The notes beneath the pieces are model-generated. The model saw only the letters and a list, made by a program, of their open reading frames with translations. It had not been told where the DNA came from and made no database searches. From the NCBI GenBank assembly GCA_900551915.1, contig URXT01000004.1:1-64000 (forward strand): a stretch of 64,000 nucleotides of DNA, read 5' to 3'. Positions within the stretch are counted from its first letter, which is position 1, and every line of letters begins with the position of its first letter. Made by a program: the position numbers and the translations under genes. Positions 42,265-52,100 of this stretch are shown piece by piece. The stretch comes from an uncultured bacterium (lineage in GTDB: Bacteria > Cyanobacteriota > Vampirovibrionia > Gastranaerophilales > Gastranaerophilaceae).

Positions 42265-43957
42265 GCGTTTTTTCTCTTTCAACTTGCGAAAGCTCGACCG
42301 GAAGTGCAAAATAAAATTTTGAACCTTTGTTAAGCACACTTTCGCACCAGATTGCGCCTTTGTGTGCTTCAATAAGCTGTTTTGCGATTGGAAGTCCTAA
42401 ACCTGAACCGCCGACTTTGCGTGATAGTGAATTTTCAATCTGCGCAAACTTGTCAAACGCATGCAAAAGTTCATTTTCAGCAATCCCAATACCTTCATCT
42501 TCAACAGAAACAACAATATAATTCCCCTTTAAATTTTTCATAGCGTCTTCAAAACAAGGAGGATATTTTAGGTCTTCTGCATTAAGAAGTTCGGATTTAA
42601 TTCGAATTTGCTTTCCTTCCGGAGTAAATTTAATTGCATTTGACAGAAGATTTGTCAAAACCTGTTCAAGCCTTTGCGCATCCGCTGTAACCTCCGGTAA
42701 AATGCCGAATTCTTCAACTGAAACCTCAAGCGATTTCTCTTTTGCAAGGCCGGAAAGCGCTGATTTTACATAATCAATAACCATATTCAGCTGAACAGGT
42801 TTGAAATGGAAATCCATTTTTCCGGCTTCGATTTTTGATATATCAAGAAGGTCGTTTATAATTCCCGAAAGTCTTGTTACATTGCGTTTTGCCATTGTGA
42901 GGAATTTTTCGCCGGCTTGTGTAACCTCGCCGCATTTACCGGTGAGAAGAATATCCAAAGAGTTTTTGATTGAAGTTAACGGCGTGCGCAGTTCGTGCGA
43001 AACAATTGAGATAAATTCCGATTTAAGTTTTTCAAGCCGTTCAAGTTTTTTGTTAGTTTCAATGATTTCCTGATAAAGTGTGGCGTTTTTCAAAGGCAGC
43101 GAAACCTGCTGTGCTATTGTTTGGAAACATTTTGCGTCTTCTGCCGTAAAATGCGCTTCCTTAAATATCTCCACGCATCCGTAAAAGTTTTCGCCAAGCG
43201 CAATCGGCGCAAACATATTGTCAAATTGAAATAGTGTAAAATTAAACCTGCTTGCAGGATATTTTACATGTTTTATTACTTTAAGAGTATTTTCATCAAT
43301 CTCATAAGGCGCCTGTTTGCCGTCAAACAATGCTCTGTAATTGAGAATAGTTCGAAGTTTTATTGCATTCAAAAGCTCCTCTGAAATTTCGTAGAGCGAA
43401 TTCAAAATCAATACCGGCTTTTCTTCTGTACAAAACGAAAGAGTACAGGTAAGCGAAAAACTCAGCGCTTTATCAAGTCCTTCTATCATAAATTCAAGAA
43501 GCTGCGCCTTATCAAGAGTTCCAGCAAACTGTGAGCTGATATTGTAAAGGGTATTTTGTCGGTATAAACTTGCTGCTAAATCTTTATTTGTATTCGCAAG
43601 TTTTTGAAGCGAGCCTTTCATTCTGAGATTAATGTTTAAGGCTGCAAGTACAAGTTCTTTGCTGAAATCTTCAGGCAGGATTGCATTAATTGATTTTAAA
43701 AGTTCTTTAGGTATGTCATTTTTACCTGTCAAAAGCAAAATCCCGCCTGCTGTATTCTTCAATTGTTTAGAAAGATTTAATGCAAGACTGCCGCTTTCAT
43801 TGTCGAGAAGAATAATATCAAAAGTTTCAGCCTCAAGAATTTCTTCAATAATTTTTATATCAGAACACGTATGAAATTCATAGGAGTTTTCTTTACACAA
43901 CTCCCCGAATTGTTTAATTACATTCTCCCTGCCTGATATAAGAAAAATCCTAACCAT
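42251..43957 (-). CDS. Sensor histidine kinase with receiver-like and GAF-like N-terminus
   Basis: 568 residues, no transmembrane segment, so cytoplasmic. Residues 1-115 resemble a receiver domain (MVRIFLISGRENVIKQF..., FDIILLDNESGS) that keeps an Asp but lacks the usual acidic pair. About 130-300 is GAF-like, followed by a linker coiled coil. HisKA has the phosphoacceptor in FISIVSHELRTPLTSIKNSLDIL; HATPase_c has the N box LLSNAIKFTPEG, G1 VEDEGIGIA and G2 KVGGSGLGLPIAKQLI. The likely partner is the CheY-like protein at 40954. Cyanobacteria use similar soluble kinases for pilus control; the link here is inferred. Confidence 0.9.
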   Translation of the reverse strand: MVRIFLISGRENVIKQFGELCKENSYEFHTCSDIKIIEEILEAETFDIILLDNESGSLALNLSKQLKNTAGGILLLTGKNDIPKELLKSINAILPEDFSKELVLAALNINLRMKGSLQKLANTNKDLAASLYRQNTLYNISSQFAGTLDKAQLLEFMIEGLDKALSFSLTCTLSFCTEEKPVLILNSLYEISEELLNAIKLRTILNYRALFDGKQAPYEIDENTLKVIKHVKYPASRFNFTLFQFDNMFAPIALGENFYGCVEIFKEAHFTAEDAKCFQTIAQQVSLPLKNATLYQEIIETNKKLERLEKLKSEFISIVSHELRTPLTSIKNSLDILLTGKCGEVTQAGEKFLTMAKRNVTRLSGIINDLLDISKIEAGKMDFHFKPVQLNMVIDYVKSALSGLAKEKSLEVSVEEFGILPEVTADAQRLEQVLTNLLSNAIKFTPEGKQIRIKSELLNAEDLKYPPCFEDAMKNLKGNYIVVSVEDEGIGIAENELLHAFDKFAQIENSLSRKVGGSGLGLPIAKQLIEAHKGAIWCESVLNKGSKFYFALPVELSQVEREKTLSIN

Positions 43958-44114
43958 ACTTTCATGTTAGCAGTAAATAAGTATTTTGCAAATGCTTTAT
44001 TTTAATGTAACTTTTTGTAACAACTTATTATCTGTTTTTGGAAATAATTAAAGAAATCCTTAACAACATCCGTTAAAAAAGATAAGGATAACTATAAGGA
44101 AAGGTTGAACCGCA

Positions 44115-45773
44115 ATGGGAATGTCCGCCTCACAGGCAAGATTACTAAGCATAACGTCACGACTGTCTGACAATGAACTTCGCAGCCAGACAATTACAAC
44201 TGCAAAAATGTCATTGTCAAACAGAACAACCGAAGCCAGTGCAGCCTATATGGACGCCCTAAGTTCAACTAAACTTTTGTATACAACCTACGATGAATCC
44301 GGTAATAAAATTCTTGAGTCATTGACCGGAGCATCCTTAAGCCAATATGGTGAATTGAAAAACCAATACGGTCTAATAAACAATAACAATCAAATCCTTG
44401 TAAGCGAACTTGACGCTACAAACTACGAAAACAGCGCTAACATGGAAGAATTTTTGGACAAATACGGCGTACTGTCAGAACCCGGCGAAGGTGAATTCGT
44501 TCAGGTTGTCAACCCTGATTGGGAAGTCGCCTGGGATGAGTACAACAAAGAATACGAAGAATGGAAAACTAAAGAACCAAATAAAAATGATGAAAAATAT
44601 TGGGATGAAGTCTCAAGTACAGATAATGAGTTATACCGTAAATTCAGAGCAGCATCTGAAAGTTGTTATAATAATGCTTTAGGAGGTTCTTCAGGTTGTT
44701 ATTGTCACGTTTTAGCGCATATGCTCTTGGTTGATTTTGAAGAAGCTGGTTCAAAAAATTATCAAACAATAACAGGCGATGCTATTTCAATTGGCATGGG
44801 ATATATCTCAGGGTCAGCGATTAACAGCGCAGGCAAAACGCCCGATATGCGTCTTGTATCGCAAGAAATCTTTGATAGAAACGTGATGGCCGCCGAAAAT
44901 GAAGAGATGAAAAAATCTTTGTTAGAGGTAATGAATGATCCTAACAAAACTGATTTAGAGAAAAAAGTTGAACAATTAATGAATAACTACTATCTTGACG
45001 ATAATGGCAACCCACAACTAAAAACACTACCTCAGAAATGTGTGGATTTGTTCTATGTATTATGTAATTATTCCTCATTGGGATTAGATTATAATAATGA
45101 TTGTATCCCAATGTTGATTACTTTCCAAAAAGATATGGAGCAAGCTTTCAAAGAAGAAATTTTCAATGAAGAGCTCTACAACAAAGACCGTGAAGACTGG
45201 CTAGCTCAAGAACCAGAAAAACCTGATGTGCCTTATTACATCGAAAAAGAGGAACGCAAAATAGTAGACAAAGACAAAGGCCAATGGTACGTAAACCTCT
45301 GGCATCGCATGAACGGTCCCAGTCAAACGAAAGCCGGTACCACCGATGAGTCCGGCAATATAGTCGAAGGCGGCACCACCGAAGGCGGTCTTCCAAGGTA
45401 CAAAGTCCTGGAAGATGGTCTGATGAACAATGCTGACTGGCTGCAATATGCTCTTGAAAAAGGTACTGTAACGTTAGAGCGGGTAGACTTTAGCGACCCA
45501 ACCGAAGAAGGCACCGGTCTATCCGATTGCACCTGGACGTCGATAATCTGGACAAACGCTCAAGACATAACCGAAGAACAAAACGAAGCCGCCATAACCA
45601 AAGCCGAAGTGGAATACGAGCAAGCCCTTCGCGACATAGAAGCCAAAGACAAGCAATACGATAATCAGCTAAAGCTTCTTGACAGTGAGCACAATGCCCT
45701 CCAAACCGAATATGACAGCGTCAAAGGTGTAATCGAAAAAAACATAGAACGTACCCTTAAAATATATTCGTAA
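44115..45773 (+). CDS. Conserved coiled-coil protein of a lineage-specific family, paralogue 2
   Basis: 552 residues, MGMSASQARLLSITSRLSDN start with AAGGAAAGG upstream. Residues 1-160 and the last 202 match paralogue 1 (22361-23956) almost perfectly. The middle (about 165-350) is a divergent version with its own Cys-Gly cluster (ESCYNNALGGSSGCYCHVL) in the same place as in paralogue 1. The C-terminal coiled coil and conserved W residues are identical. No Sec signal, no known enzyme motif. The two genes look like versions of one surface or secreted protein with an exchangeable central region. Confidence 0.75.
   Translation: MGMSASQARLLSITSRLSDNELRSQTITTAKMSLSNRTTEASAAYMDALSSTKLLYTTYDESGNKILESLTGASLSQYGELKNQYGLINNNNQILVSELDATNYENSANMEEFLDKYGVLSEPGEGEFVQVVNPDWEVAWDEYNKEYEEWKTKEPNKNDEKYWDEVSSTDNELYRKFRAASESCYNNALGGSSGCYCHVLAHMLLVDFEEAGSKNYQTITGDAISIGMGYISGSAINSAGKTPDMRLVSQEIFDRNVMAAENEEMKKSLLEVMNDPNKTDLEKKVEQLMNNYYLDDNGNPQLKTLPQKCVDLFYVLCNYSSLGLDYNNDCIPMLITFQKDMEQAFKEEIFNEELYNKDREDWLAQEPEKPDVPYYIEKEERKIVDKDKGQWYVNLWHRMNGPSQTKAGTTDESGNIVEGGTTEGGLPRYKVLEDGLMNNADWLQYALEKGTVTLERVDFSDPTEEGTGLSDCTWTSIIWTNAQDITEEQNEAAITKAEVEYEQALRDIEAKDKQYDNQLKLLDSEHNALQTEYDSVKGVIEKNIERTLKIYS
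45168..45773 (+). repeat. 606-bp repeat shared with 23351-23956
   Basis: Second copy of the homogenised 3' half; see 23351-23956. The left boundary is sharp, at the codons Glu-Glu-Leu-Tyr, where the upstream sequences become unrelated. Confidence 0.88.
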
Positions 45774-45861
45774 GTTCAGGTTGCATTTTCTGTTTACTAA
45801 ACTTCCTTAATATACTTGCGTTAACTTCTTAAAAGGTTTAAAATGTAACAAGAGGTTAACT

Positions 45862-46974
45862 TTGAATAGAAGAAAATTTTCCAAAATATTTTCAATACTT
45901 TTGCTGTTAACAATTGTTGTTACTGCGTATTTCTATACAGATTGGTATGTTACACAGTTAAATAAGGTTCGCGGCATGTATTATGTTTGGCGCGGTGATA
46001 GAGCACTTAGAAAGTATAAATTTCAAAATGCTATTGAACTGTACCAGCAAGGGCTTATGCTTTTCCCGGGGCATTATACGGCTTGGTTTAATTTGGGAAA
46101 TATTTATGTTTTATACGAAGATTACTTTTCCGCAATTGATGCTTATGAAAATGCAATTTCATATAATCCGAATTACGTTATAGCAAGAATGAATTACGGA
46201 ATAGTTTCAGCAGAACAACTTGGCGATTTTGACGGCGCAATTGACCAGTATAAAACTATTCTGGACATTAGGAACAAACCTGTTTATATTCCTTTTGTAT
46301 TTAATAATTTAAAGAGCTACAAAACAAATATCGGACTTGCTTATTACAATATGGGCATCGCATACAGGCAAAAGGCGGTATATCAAGATGTCCGTCGTAT
46401 GCATACAAATGAATACCTTATAAAATCAATTGCGGCATACAAAGAAGCTGTTGAAATTCTTAAAAACAGTTACGATGCTTATTATAATTTAGGTTTAGCA
46501 TATCATCTTTATGGGGATACGAATAATGCTGGGCTTGCATACTGTAAGGCTATAGAAATGGGTCCGCTTAATTACGAAGCACATTATAATCTTGCAATTC
46601 TTTTAAGAAATTTGAAATATTATAAAGAATCCATTGTAGAAATGCAGAAAGCAACATTGCTTCTAACAGAGAAAGAAGGCCGTTCAAACAGGCAAAGATA
46701 TGTTTTTGATGTATTAAATGATATTTCCCGCCGTTATATGGAAACAAAGGATCATATGAATTATATGGTTGAAAGAAATCTTTCAGATACTAAGACTGTT
46801 TCCGAAATTGCGGCTGATTCTGTTACGTATGTTAATGGAAACCTTGTTTTGTCTGATGATTTTGATAAAGCAATGGTTGAAAATTTCAGAACTTGCGCTG
46901 CTCACGATATTTTTACAGAAGAAATTCATAATGAAAACAAAGATGTTTTATACAACGAAGACTTTAACCCTTAA
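45862..46974 (+). CDS. Membrane-anchored TPR-repeat protein
   Basis: 370 residues with a TTG start; AAGAGG lies 6-7 nt before it and no in-frame ATG precedes the anchor, so TTG is accepted. An uncleaved N-terminal anchor (SILLLLTIVVTAYFYTDWYV, about 11-30) is followed by five or more TPR units between about 50 and 270 (AIELYQQGLMLFPGHYTAWFNLGNIY, AIDAYENAISYNPNYVIARMNYG, AYYNLGLAYHLYGDTNNAGLAYCKAIEMGPLNYEAHYNLA). TPR solenoids scaffold protein complexes, here probably on the outer face of the inner membrane. Starts 88 nt after paralogue 2; may be read from the same transcript. The 3' end overlaps the convergent ABC permease gene by 11 nt. Confidence 0.85.
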   Translation: MNRRKFSKIFSILLLLTIVVTAYFYTDWYVTQLNKVRGMYYVWRGDRALRKYKFQNAIELYQQGLMLFPGHYTAWFNLGNIYVLYEDYFSAIDAYENAISYNPNYVIARMNYGIVSAEQLGDFDGAIDQYKTILDIRNKPVYIPFVFNNLKSYKTNIGLAYYNMGIAYRQKAVYQDVRRMHTNEYLIKSIAAYKEAVEILKNSYDAYYNLGLAYHLYGDTNNAGLAYCKAIEMGPLNYEAHYNLAILLRNLKYYKESIVEMQKATLLLTEKEGRSNRQRYVFDVLNDISRRYMETKDHMNYMVERNLSDTKTVSEIAADSVTYVNGNLVLSDDFDKAMVENFRTCAAHDIFTEEIHNENKDVLYNEDFNP

Positions 46975-47809
46975 CAGCCCCGTCGTTTTCGCCTGAAATA
47001 AAATATTTTTGCATGCACAGGAAAAATATGATAATCGGAATTGTGGCAAGAATTGAACCTGCTGCTATGAAACGCCAGTTTGACGAAAACATTCCCTGCA
47101 AGTTGTTTACTCCGACAGGAAGAGTGTACATAGCCTCTTTGGTCAAAACAATGCTCGGCCATAAGAATTCACCCCAGCTTCCGATGAAGGTGAAGATTGC
47201 AAGGACTGCAAGCGACGGCTTAACCATTGGAAGAAGAACTTTTGTAAAAATTTGAAAAACATTGCAGCCGTCAACAATTGCCGCTTCCTCCATTTCTTTT
47301 GGAATTCCAAGAAACGCCTGACGCATTAAGAAAATTCCGAAAGCGCTTACTGCAAAAGGCATTATCAGCCCGACAAATCCTGCAAAGTTATTCACGCTGT
47401 CAACCAGATGAAGTTTCAGAGTTATAAGATAAACCGGCAGCATTATGGCCTGAAAAGGTATCATAATCGTTGCTAAAATTGCAAAAAAAGTTACTTTTTT
47501 GCCTTTGAATTCCATTCTCGCAAGCGGATAACCGGCCATCGCAGAAAGAATTAAGTTTAAAAGCACAGTTCCTCCAGCCACAATCATAGAATTTATAAAA
47601 TATCCGATAAAATCTACCTTTTGCCAAACTCCCCTGTAATTTGCCCAGGTAAAATCAACCGGAATGATTGTTGGCGGATATGCAAAAATGTTTTCGCTGT
47701 TTCCCTTCAAAGAGGTTGAAATCAGCCAGATAAAAGGAAATATCGACAAAAGCGATACAAATATCAAAACCGCATGTATCGGCAAATTTTTCAAGAATTT
47801 TTTTATCAT
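46964..47809 (-). CDS. ABC sugar transporter permease, MalG-like (CUT1)
   Basis: 281 residues, six transmembrane helices. The EAA loop that contacts the ATPase is EEAAIVDGCNVFQIFTKVLLP. The N-terminal Trp-rich start PFIWLISTSLKG is typical of the carbohydrate uptake-1 family. Pairs with the MalF-like permease upstream (4-nt overlap). The substrate-binding lipoprotein and the ATPase are not in this window, and the pair is followed on the same strand by no other transport gene, so it is an orphan permease pair sharing an ATPase encoded elsewhere. The substrate is probably an oligosaccharide or glycerol-phosphate. Confidence 0.9.
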   Translation of the reverse strand: MIKKFLKNLPIHAVLIFVSLLSIFPFIWLISTSLKGNSENIFAYPPTIIPVDFTWANYRGVWQKVDFIGYFINSMIVAGGTVLLNLILSAMAGYPLARMEFKGKKVTFFAILATIMIPFQAIMLPVYLITLKLHLVDSVNNFAGFVGLIMPFAVSAFGIFLMRQAFLGIPKEMEEAAIVDGCNVFQIFTKVLLPMVKPSLAVLAIFTFIGSWGEFLWPSIVLTKEAMYTLPVGVNNLQGMFSSNWRFIAAGSILATIPIIIFFLCMQKYFISGENDGAVKG

Positions 47810-48678
47810 ATTTGATACTTATTCCTTTCAAAACACAGAATATTCACGAGCGAAAGTGCCAGAACAATAATCAAAAGCACAACCGCCATTGCAGATGCAA
47901 AACCTAAATCAAGATTTTCAAAAGCTCTTTCATATATATAATAAACAATAGTCTTGCTGGAGTTTAAAGGTCCGCCTTTAGTCATAACGTAGATTTCAGC
48001 GAAAACCTTCATCGCCGAAATCGCACTGATAGTTGTAACAAGCGCAATCGTCGGCATAATATGCGGAATTGTAACGGTCAGGTGTTTTCTGAAAAATCCT
48101 GCCCCGTCGATTTCGCAGGCCTCATAAAGCTCTTTTGGCACGCTCATCAATGCCGCCAGATAAATCATCATATAATATCCGATACCCTTCCAAATCGTAA
48201 CAATAATAACCGATAACAGCGCCCAATGCGGGTCTGTCAGCCATCCGACACGCTCAAAACCCAGCGCCGTGACAATATAATTTAAAATTCCTTCATCAGC
48301 ATAAAGCCATTTGAAAGCAATTGCTGCAACAACAATTGAGACAATAACAGGAAGATAAATGAGTATTTTGTATAACGTAATTCCACGGATTTTCTGATTA
48401 AGCAGAATAGCCAGAAACAACGGCAAAATCGCAAGTATAGGAACCGCCACAAAAAGATATATAAACGTATTCCACAAAACCTTGTAAAAAATTGGGCTTT
48501 TGAAAAGCTTTATGTAGTTGTCAAACCCTGCGAACTGCGCGTGATAAATACTGTTTGAATAATCCTGAAAACTTAAGATAAATGTCTGAAAAAACGGGAT
48601 AAAAAAGAAGATAACAAGCACAACCGCTGCCGGAAACAGAAATAAATATGGAGCATATTTCCCATAATACTTAAACAT
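47806..48678 (-). CDS. ABC sugar transporter permease, MalF-like (CUT1)
   Basis: 290 residues, six transmembrane helices (LFLFPAAVVLVIFFFIPFFQTFILSF at the start). The EAA loop is YEACEIDGAGFFRKHLTVTIP. It heterodimerises with the MalG-like subunit encoded immediately downstream (start overlaps the stop by 4 nt). No SD-strong start is visible, but MFKYYGKYAPYLF fits the family N-terminus. Lies next to XRE gene C but is separated from it by 57 nt, and the two may or may not be cotranscribed (XRE gene C is upstream on the same strand). Confidence 0.9.
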   Translation of the reverse strand: MFKYYGKYAPYLFLFPAAVVLVIFFFIPFFQTFILSFQDYSNSIYHAQFAGFDNYIKLFKSPIFYKVLWNTFIYLFVAVPILAILPLFLAILLNQKIRGITLYKILIYLPVIVSIVVAAIAFKWLYADEGILNYIVTALGFERVGWLTDPHWALLSVIIVTIWKGIGYYMMIYLAALMSVPKELYEACEIDGAGFFRKHLTVTIPHIMPTIALVTTISAISAMKVFAEIYVMTKGGPLNSSKTIVYYIYERAFENLDLGFASAMAVVLLIIVLALSLVNILCFERNKYQI

Positions 48679-48735
48679 AGCGTAATTATCCCACTATTTC
48701 TGCGGCTAGTCAAGCACAAATCTGATGATAAATCT

Positions 48736-48957
48736 CTAATCGCTAAACGTCAAAAGTTTTTCAATATCAACCTGAAGTGCTCTTGCGAGTTCAAGAATTT
48801 TACCCAAAGACATGTTTTGCCTGCCGCATTCAATGCATGCAACATAATTTGGATTAACATCCAAAATTTCTGCGAATTGTTCCTGGGTCAGGTCTTTTTT
48901 TATCCGTTCTATTTTAACATTTTTCCCGAATCTTTTTAATAAAGATGATTTATTCAT
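48736..48957 (-). CDS. Small XRE-family regulator, pair C
   Basis: 73 residues, single HTH_3 domain about 9-66 (LTQEQFAEILDVNPNYVACIECGR). Close in layout to the XRE proteins at 3309 and 58327 but with a different recognition helix. Divergent from the giant prepilin gene (49155); the promoter region between them holds an inverted repeat. TATAAT lies 8 nt before its ATG on the minus strand and no Shine-Dalgarno is seen, so its mRNA is leaderless or nearly so. The two ABC permease genes follow downstream on the same strand. Confidence 0.85.
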   Translation of the reverse strand: MNKSSLLKRFGKNVKIERIKKDLTQEQFAEILDVNPNYVACIECGRQNMSLGKILELARALQVDIEKLLTFSD

Positions 48958-48977
48958 TATTTATGATTATACAAACC

Positions 48978-49006
48978 TTGACTTATTACTAATAGTAATT
49001 TATAAT
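48978..49006 (+). promoter_or_regulatory. Promoter of the giant prepilin gene with operator in the spacer
   Basis: TTGACT (48978-48983), a 17-nt spacer, consensus TATAAT (49001-49006). The spacer contains the inverted repeat ATTACT-AAT-AGTAAT (48986-49000), where a bound repressor would exclude RNA polymerase. XRE protein C is the obvious candidate. Confidence 0.7.
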
Positions 49007-49057
49007 ATATATAAGTATAAGTTATAATGTATAATTTTATACCTGCATTTATTTTTA

Positions 49058-49120
49058 TAATCTGTCTGGTATAGCAATAATCTACAAAAGAGGATTTAAC
49101 ACATTCTAATGGGCAGATTA
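49058..49120 (+). promoter_or_regulatory. Leader stem-loop of the giant prepilin mRNA
   Basis: TAATCTGTCT (49058-49067) can pair with GGGCAGATTA (49111-49120), ten pairs including two G-U, closing a 43-nt loop. It lies in the roughly 140-nt 5' leader. No known regulatory RNA is recognised. Confidence 0.4.
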
Positions 49121-49154
49121 GTAAGATGAGATAATTTATAAAGGTGAATAGCGT

Positions 49155-52100
49155 ATGAAAAATTTGAGACACTTCTGCGGATTTTCTTTAGTCGAAATGA
49201 TGATGTTACTATTGATAACTTCATTAATGCTGGCTTCCGGGATAACCGTTATTTCAAAAAAACACGTAAAAGTGCCTAAAATTGCTATGCATGGGGCTTA
49301 TATGTGCTACTACAAAGACGGCCAGCTTCATGAAGAGCAATACGTAGGAACTGTGAAATCGCAAGGTCAAAATAAAAAAATCTTGGACAGAGATGTTACA
49401 GAATGCAGGTTTAAACCTCCTGGAAGGGTTTCATATTTGTATATTCAGGCAACTGCCGGCGGTGGAGGCGGTGGTGATTCAGGATATAAAGGCGGAAATT
49501 TACAAAAGTTTACCTCTGCAGTTGATAAAATCTCACCCTTTGGTATAAATCAAACAATATTGGATTTGAAAGGCTTTAATGAAGGCGAACTGGTCGCTAA
49601 TGGAGGAACTATAGAAGCTTGGGCACATGGTGCTGATGAATCCTATGGTGATGCTGGTGGCGGCGGAGATGTTTATTATATTGAACAAAATTGTGCTGGT
49701 TCTGGTACATGTATAGTACATCGTGAATGGGAATACACAGGTACCCAGGAACGTGATTGTTCTTGTGATACAGGTACAATCAATTCAACGAAAGACAATT
49801 ACGATTACACGTATACTTGTGGTCAAAGTTCTTCCAGTTCTTCTACTTGTAATAGAAACAAGTATGAGCCCTCTGGTGTATTTAATTTTAGCTGTAATAG
49901 CTACGGTGACAAAAGAATAGAGTGTAATAGCTATTCTGAATGTGAAGATGGTTTTACAAGATATTCCAGTGCTAATAGAGAAACTGAATCTTGTGACTAT
50001 TACTCTTCATCATGTGACTATTGTCGTACTTGGGATAATAATTATCCATATGATCCATATGAGTGTGGAACTAAGGAAAATCCGAAAACATGTTGGCATT
50101 ATAAAAGATATTGTACTGAGGGTTGGCGATACACAGGCCGATTTGACTATGGCTATAAGTACGTAACTGATAGAGACAATTGCGTAAGCTGTACCTGGGA
50201 TGAAACCTGTGATGGTTCTTGCTATATTGAAACTAGAATTCCATCTGGTGCTTCCTGTTCGCTTACTGGGAAAAAAGATTTAGTTGTCCAAACTGAAGAT
50301 ACATATGCTGCTGACTATGATTCAAAACCTCACTACGGTCAGCTAACTGATGATATAAATGCCTCAAATCCAGTTAATAGCAGCAGTAACAAAACAGATT
50401 ATACCGGCAAAAGCGAAGATGATTTGATGAAAATACGTGAAGTTTGGCGCCAGCCTAAAAACGCTACATATTCATATACTTTATGTAACTATGGAAATCC
50501 TTCCTTGTTTACCGGAGGTGATGGTCTTGGTACTTTCGGGTCCTCTGCTTTAGGATGGGACAACAATATTGCAAGCTGTTCAAGTGCTGATGTTTTAGAA
50601 GCCTTTGGAGAAGGTATTATCCCTCTTGGCGGCGGTGAAGTTTCAAGAAGCTATGGTCCTGTGAAACAGCCATCAACAGATTTTTACAATACAGAAATAA
50701 AATATAATATAATTGAAGAAATAGGTTTAGCCGCATTTTTTGGAACAGATAAAATCTGCACAAATGCCTATAATGGTACTTGTGAACCCAAAAAAACTGT
50801 TGATAATTCTTCTTCCTATAGAAATCCAATAACAGGTACAACCACAAACAATAAAAAACCATTATATACACAGTGCCAATTTGGAGGAACAAATGCTGGA
50901 GCTACCTCCTCATCTTCAAGCAGCACAGGCTATACGCAAAATGGTTCCAGAGATACCTGTTCAAATGTATCTGGATTAAGAGATTTTTATAAATGGCATA
51001 CTGGTACTGAATATCCCGGATACACGATAAATACAAAATGCTATTGTAAACAGAAAAATCCTAAATCATCTGGCTCAGAATGTCTATATAGTTACGGCGA
51101 TGTTACCGATGAAAATGTTTCCTGCTACTATAAAGCAAATGTAGTTGAAGGCGGTACTCCAGGCAAAGGTAAAAACTGTTCATTTTCTTCTGGTGCCGGA
51201 GTTGGTTTGACCTATAAAGGCCGTTCCGACATTATTCCTGGTATGAGAGGAAGTGACAAGATTTGTATGAGTAAATACAGACCTTTGTATACAAAAAGTG
51301 ATTGGGAAAATCAAGCAGCGCCCTGTTATGCACAAAATGGAACGGATTCTCAAGGTAGTGCCGAAGTAATGCTAAACGGACAATCCTGCACAGTCCACTC
51401 AAATCCTCCGAAATTAGGCAAAGGCGCCCGCAGAAAAGGTGGGGTTAGAACATCAATCCCAACTCCGGGTTCAGCTGAGCCAAATGGCAATGGAGCTGAT
51501 GGCGACGGGGGTAATTCAACCTCAATACCAGCTTGTGCAGCTGGTGGTCCGCATGTAGGCTATTGTGTCAAGGGTGTTGTTGATTATAAATACTCATACA
51601 CTTACACATGGAATACTAATTATCTTCAATATGGCGAAGGCGGAAAAGCAGGCGGATATAATGTTAAACTTATCCGTTCCGTTAAAGACGGTGAATTCCA
51701 GATTCAGCTAGGCAAAGGCGGTGCTGGCGGCGCGGTTGGCTCCGGTGCGTCAGGTGAAAATGGCGGTGATACAATAATAACCTTCATCCCGGAAGGTGGT
51801 ACCGCCGGTGATCCTTTGCTTACTGTTTTAGGCGGAGCCGGTGGCCCTGGAGGTTTGGTTGGCAATACTGAACAACTTCCGAGATACCATCAGGACGGTA
51901 CCTTTGTTGCGGGTATGAACGGTACTGCCGGAGAAAGTGCTAGTCTTTCAAATGTCAAATCTAACATTATGAACTTAGTTTTACCGGTTGCGGATGACAA
52001 TATTCTTAACCAGTGGTTAATGGCATCAGGCGCAGGTGGTGATGGCGGCGGTTCTACTAACAATTGCTGGGCCAGCGAATGGCACCGTGAATTTGAAGGA

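Noticed and set aside
48957-49172. 71-residue minus-strand frame upstream of XRE gene C
   Set aside because: It covers the divergent promoter region, is hydrophobic/AT-driven and has no ribosome site.
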